64,000 nucleotides of DNA from contig CAZRQL010000004.1 in assembly GCA_964602415.1 (NCBI GenBank), forward strand, positions 86,018 to 150,017, written 5' to 3'. The DNA is from CAZRQL01 sp964602415. GTDB taxonomy: Bacteria; Bacteroidota; Bacteroidia; Cytophagales; Flammeovirgaceae. Below, one piece after another: positions 60,931 to 64,000 of the stretch (position 1 is the stretch's first letter; every line of letters begins with the position of its first letter). Both the position numbers and the translations under genes were made by a program. Under the pieces are notes generated by a model. It worked only from the letters and a program-made list of their open reading frames with translations. It did no database searches and was not told the origin of the DNA.

Positions 60931-62238
60931 CTACTTTTCGCGGAACATAACGATAACCGGAACCCCCTCAAAATCAAAGTGTTTTCTCAGCTTATTTTCT
61001 AAAAACCGTTTGTAGTTGGCTTGTATGTATTTGGGATGGTTGCTGAAAAACAAAAAACTGGGTGTATGGGTGGGCAACTGGGTGATGTATTTGATGCTGA
61101 CAACTTTGCCGCGATAGCCCTGAGGCGGGAAATTTTGAATCTCTTTGAGCATAATATCGTTGAGTTGAGAAGTGGGAATGCGTTTTTGTTTGTTTTCAAA
61201 AACTTGTATGGCTTTCTCCACCAACTTAAAAATTCTCTGTTTTTCCAGCACCGAAATAAAAACGACCGGAATGAAATCATTGGGTTTGAGTTTTTCCAAG
61301 ATTTCATCTTCGTACCGTTTGGCCGTCATGGTGTCTTTGGATACCAAATCCCATTTGTTTACGGCCACCACCACGCCTTTTTTGTTGCGCAAAGCCAAAT
61401 CAAGAATATGAATGTCCTGTGAATCCATTCCCACCGAAGCATCTATCATCACCACACACACATCGCTGGCCTCTATGGCTTTGATAGAGCGCAGCACCGA
61501 ATAAAACTCAATATCCTCTTTGACCCGTGATTTGCGGCGGATACCGGCAGTATCAGTCAAAATAAAATTATGGCCAAAACCATTATAATGGGCATCCACA
61601 GAGTCGCGGGTGGTGCCGGCTATGTCGGTTACGATGGTTCTCTTGTAACCCAGAAGGGCATTGGTCAGGGACGATTTGCCCACATTGGGGCGGCCAACGA
61701 TGGCGATTCGGGGCAGTGTGGAAGGCTCTTCTCGGTGGTCTTCGGGGATTTCGGCGGTGATTGCATCCAGCAAGTCCCCCGTGCCAGAGCCGGAAATGGC
61801 ACTCACTGCATAGTATTCCCCCAAACCCAAGGCATAAAACTCAACCGCGCTTTGTTCCCGCTTGGGGTTGTCGGCTTTGTTGGCCACCAAAAAAATAGGT
61901 TTTTTACTTTTGCGCAGCACGTTGGCAAACTCTTTGTCCAACTCGGTAAGTCCTGTGTCACAGTCCACCATGAAAATAGCCGCTGCACACTCCTGAAGTG
62001 CTATTTCAACCTGTTGGCGGATAGCCCCTTCAAATACATCGTCAGAACCAACCACATAGCCGCCTGTATCCACCACCGAAAACTTTTTGCCGTTCCACTC
62101 ACAAAGGCCATAGTGCCTGTCTCGGGTTACGCCGCTCACATTGTCCACGATGGCCTCCCGAGATTCGACCATGCGATTGAAAAGCGTAGATTTCCCAACA
62201 TTGGGGCGGCCAACTATGGCTACCAAAAAAGATGACAT
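60931..62238 (-). CDS. der: Ribosome-biogenesis GTPase Der (EngA)
   Basis: Der (435 residues) has two tandem GTPase domains and a KH-like C-terminus and acts in 50S subunit assembly. Domain 1 has GRPNVGKSTLF (about 10-20), DTGG and NKAD. Domain 2 has GRPNVGKSSL (about 182-191), DTAG and NKWD. The C-terminal YKRFLENKLRKHFDFEGVPV is typical. It lies 80 nt downstream of murD's 3' end on the same strand and has its own promoter. Confidence 0.97.
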   Translation of the reverse strand: MSSFLVAIVGRPNVGKSTLFNRMVESREAIVDNVSGVTRDRHYGLCEWNGKKFSVVDTGGYVVGSDDVFEGAIRQQVEIALQECAAAIFMVDCDTGLTELDKEFANVLRKSKKPIFLVANKADNPKREQSAVEFYALGLGEYYAVSAISGSGTGDLLDAITAEIPEDHREEPSTLPRIAIVGRPNVGKSSLTNALLGYKRTIVTDIAGTTRDSVDAHYNGFGHNFILTDTAGIRRKSRVKEDIEFYSVLRSIKAIEASDVCVVMIDASVGMDSQDIHILDLALRNKKGVVVAVNKWDLVSKDTMTAKRYEDEILEKLKPNDFIPVVFISVLEKQRIFKLVEKAIQVFENKQKRIPTSQLNDIMLKEIQNFPPQGYRGKVVSIKYITQLPTHTPSFLFFSNHPKYIQANYKRFLENKLRKHFDFEGVPVIVMFREK

Positions 62239-62255
62239 AAAACAAAATTAGCCTG

Positions 62256-62263
62256 CAAAGGTA
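62256..62263 (-). promoter_or_regulatory. der -7 element TACCTTTG
   Basis: An exact TAnnTTTG match on the minus strand, 17 nt before the der ATG. Confidence 0.55.
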
Positions 62264-62317
62264 GGTATTTTCAGATAAAATCTTGAAACTGTTTGAAAAC
62301 ACCATCGAAAAGCCAAA

Positions 62318-63694
62318 TTATTGCTTCCTGAGCAATTTGTCAAAGGCTTGGTTCATAGCAATATGCTCTTCTACAGCCAGACGAAACCGGTTGCCCCTGT
62401 CTTCATAGTTTTTGAACAAATCAAAACTGCTGCAAGCCGGCGAAAGCAACACCACATCGCCCTTTTCGGCTAACTGATAGGCTTTTCGCACGGCATCTTT
62501 CATGTCTTGGGTGTCTATGATGACGCTGATTTCTTCGGCAAAAAAATCCATGAGTTTGCGGTTGTCTTTGCCGACACAAACCAATGCTTTGACTTTTTGC
62601 CTGACCAAATCAAGGATTTGCTCGTAATGGTTGCCTTTGTCAATGCCGCCGGCTATCCAAACAATGGGAGAGGAATAAGCATCCAGCGCATAAAAAACCG
62701 AGTCCACGTTGGTGGCTTTGCTGTCGTTGATGAAGGTGATGCCGTTGATTTCGCCGATTTTTTCCAAGCGGTGGGCGGCATTTTGAAAACTGCTAAACGA
62801 CTCCTGAATGGTTTTTTCATCAATTCCTATGCGCAAAGCCGCCAACACCGCCGCCGCTATGTTCATGGCATTGTGTTTGCCGGCCAGCGGCAGACGGTCA
62901 AAAATATGCTTTTTGGGAATGTTTAAATCTTCATCATAATACCGAGAAGCCGGCAAAAATAAACGTTCATCTTTGAAATAAGCCAACATAAAAGGCTCTA
63001 ATTGAGTATGTTCAATTGGCTTTTTGTTCATTCGGCGGGCGATATTTTCGTCATCGGCATTGTAAATAAACAATCCCGCGCCGTCCATAAACCTACACAA
63101 GTTGAACTTTGCTTCGATATAGTGCTCAAAACTGTCGTATCTATCCAAATGGTCGGGGGTGATATTGAGCAAAATCCCCACGTTGGGTTTAAAAGCATGA
63201 ATGTCGTCAAGCTGGAAACTGCTCACCTCCAGCACATACCAGTCGTAATGGTCAAAAGCGACCTTTTTTGCAAAACTTTCGCCTATGTTGCCGGCCAGCC
63301 CCACGTTGAGGCCTGCACTTTTGAGCAGGTGGTAGGTAAAAAGGGAAGTCGTTGTTTTGCCATTGGTGCCTGTGATGGCGATGATTTTTGCTTGGGTGTG
63401 CCGATAGGCAAAATCAATCTCAGAGCTGATGGGCAGGTTTTTGCTGCGAATGTGTTGGATGATTGGTGATTTTTCGGGTATGCCCGGGCTTTTGATGACT
63501 TCGTCGGCGGACAAAATACGCTCCATACCATGATTCCCCTGCTCAAATTCTATGTTGTGGTATTGCAGTTCGGCCAAATAATCGGGTGAAATTTTTGCTG
63601 AGTCAGAGACAAATACATCATAGCCGCTTTTTTTTGCTAAAATAGCCGCTCCTATCCCGCTCTCTCCCCCGCCCAAGACCACGACTTTTTTCAT
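62318..63694 (-). CDS. murD: UDP-N-acetylmuramoylalanine-D-glutamate ligase
   Basis: MurD adds D-glutamate to UDP-MurNAc-L-alanine in peptidoglycan synthesis. The Met at 63694 (MKKVVVLGGGESGIGAA) fits the family better than the longer frame to 63718 and gives 458 residues. The ATP-binding ITGTNGKTTTSL, the motif YVLEVSSFQL, LNITPDHLDRY and GKHNAMNIAAA are all present in order. Other mur/div genes are not in the window, so it lies outside a dcw cluster. Confidence 0.96.
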   Translation of the reverse strand: MKKVVVLGGGESGIGAAILAKKSGYDVFVSDSAKISPDYLAELQYHNIEFEQGNHGMERILSADEVIKSPGIPEKSPIIQHIRSKNLPISSEIDFAYRHTQAKIIAITGTNGKTTTSLFTYHLLKSAGLNVGLAGNIGESFAKKVAFDHYDWYVLEVSSFQLDDIHAFKPNVGILLNITPDHLDRYDSFEHYIEAKFNLCRFMDGAGLFIYNADDENIARRMNKKPIEHTQLEPFMLAYFKDERLFLPASRYYDEDLNIPKKHIFDRLPLAGKHNAMNIAAAVLAALRIGIDEKTIQESFSSFQNAAHRLEKIGEINGITFINDSKATNVDSVFYALDAYSSPIVWIAGGIDKGNHYEQILDLVRQKVKALVCVGKDNRKLMDFFAEEISVIIDTQDMKDAVRKAYQLAEKGDVVLLSPACSSFDLFKNYEDRGNRFRLAVEEHIAMNQAFDKLLRKQ

Positions 63695-63873
63695 GTGTGA
63701 AGTTGGATTCTTGCGCAATTTTAGTTAAAATTTTGAGTATCACGTTTTTTTTATTTAATTTTTAAAAGAGTGTATATCTCCCAAATCATAATTGCCTTGG
63801 CTATCGAAGCAGAACACTTTAGTCATTAATTTTCGCAAAAAATCAGATTTTATTTTTGATCGTTCATAATTCA

Positions 63874-63881
63874 TATATTTG
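63874..63881 (+). promoter_or_regulatory. -7 element TATATTTG
   Basis: An exact TAnnTTTG match, 27 nt before the ATG at 63909, supporting a gene that begins at the window end. Confidence 0.5.
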
Positions 63882-63908
63882 TAAGCCTACAGTTTAAAGG
63901 CATAACAA

Positions 63909-64000
63909 ATGAAAAAGAAAAATTTGCTATTTGGCGGGGTTCGCTGCAATTTGTTGCCCCCCCCCCCCCCCGCGAAGTTCTTCGGGCTGATGATTGCCAC
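63909..64000 (+). CDS. 5' fragment of an exported protein interrupted by a poly-C tract
   Basis: An ATG at 63909 opens a frame that leaves the window after 30 codons. The start MKKKNLLF looks like a signal peptide, five Pro encoded by the C run follow, then a hydrophobic AKFFGLMIA. The frame stays open only with the observed 15 C; other run lengths would shift it. It may be a phase-variable gene start or a sequencing/assembly error. No function can be assigned. Confidence 0.4.
   Translation, partial: MKKKNLLFGGVRCNLLPPPPPAKFFGLMIA
63957..63971 (+). repeat. Homopolymer of 15 C
   Basis: Fifteen consecutive C in an otherwise AT-rich neighbourhood, 48 bases into the putative gene at 63909. Confidence 0.9.

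Noticed and set aside
1..64000. CRISPR array, rRNA operon, prophage
   Set aside because: No regularly spaced identical repeats, no rRNA sequence and no phage structural or integrase genes were seen.

Overview
The window is chromosomal DNA from a member of the Bacteroidota, most likely a gliding, Cytophagales-type bacterium. The evidence is a SusC/SusD pair, secreted proteins carrying both type A and type B type-IX-secretion (T9SS) C-terminal sorting domains, a DUF4249 lipoprotein, many lipoproteins, and the Bacteroidota promoter element TAnnTTTG in front of many genes with no Shine-Dalgarno sequence. A giant soluble chemoreceptor and a multi-PAS histidine kinase add a sensory side. No rRNA operon, CRISPR array or intact transposase is visible. 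I cannot name the species.

Layout. 1-4139: a truncated secreted TPR-like gene, a prohibitin-like protein, hemJ, a Gly/Tyr-rich exported protein, queG and mtnB. 4157-6772: an AT-rich glycan cassette (methyltransferase, GT4 glycosyltransferase, TylF-type methyltransferase). 6906-8606: hutU. 8866-17245: two very large secreted proteins with type B and type A T9SS domains, each followed by a strong terminator. 17424-21554: TrkH-type potassium transporter, sugar-nucleotide-type SDR, methyltransferase, small outer-membrane barrel. 21643-23383: a tight three-gene operon of a GHKL ATPase, a STAS-like DUF4325 protein and a PIN-domain nuclease. 23468-26261: orphan DUF4249 lipoprotein, a second SDR, a periplasmic-binding-fold protein, tRNA-Phe.

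26336-29949 is an AT-rich island bracketed by imperfect inverted repeats. It holds a Cys-rich lipoprotein, a secreted protein of unknown fold and an exported thioredoxin-like CXXC protein, plus a 59-bp direct repeat. 30000-41864: housekeeping genes (uvrC, a saccharopine/alanine dehydrogenase-like gene, etfB, tRNA-Asn, hemC, eno, a low-molecular-weight phosphatase, a cell-wall amidase, sdhC, an exported FGE-fold protein, a PyrR-like phosphoribosyltransferase). 41936-45877: multi-PAS kinase and a GNAT. 45907-53671: idi, a SusC-SusD-lipoprotein operon, mdh. 53717-60639: CheC-like protein, seven-PAS chemoreceptor, and an ExbB/ExbD operon. 60692-63694: tRNA-Ser, der, murD. The window ends in a new gene interrupted by a run of 15 C.

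The best candidate for an undescribed system is the ATPase/STAS/PIN operon, which reads as a partner-switching circuit controlling a nuclease. The second is the repeat-bounded island with its exported Cys-rich lipoprotein and CXXC partner. Both are inferences from domain content and context.
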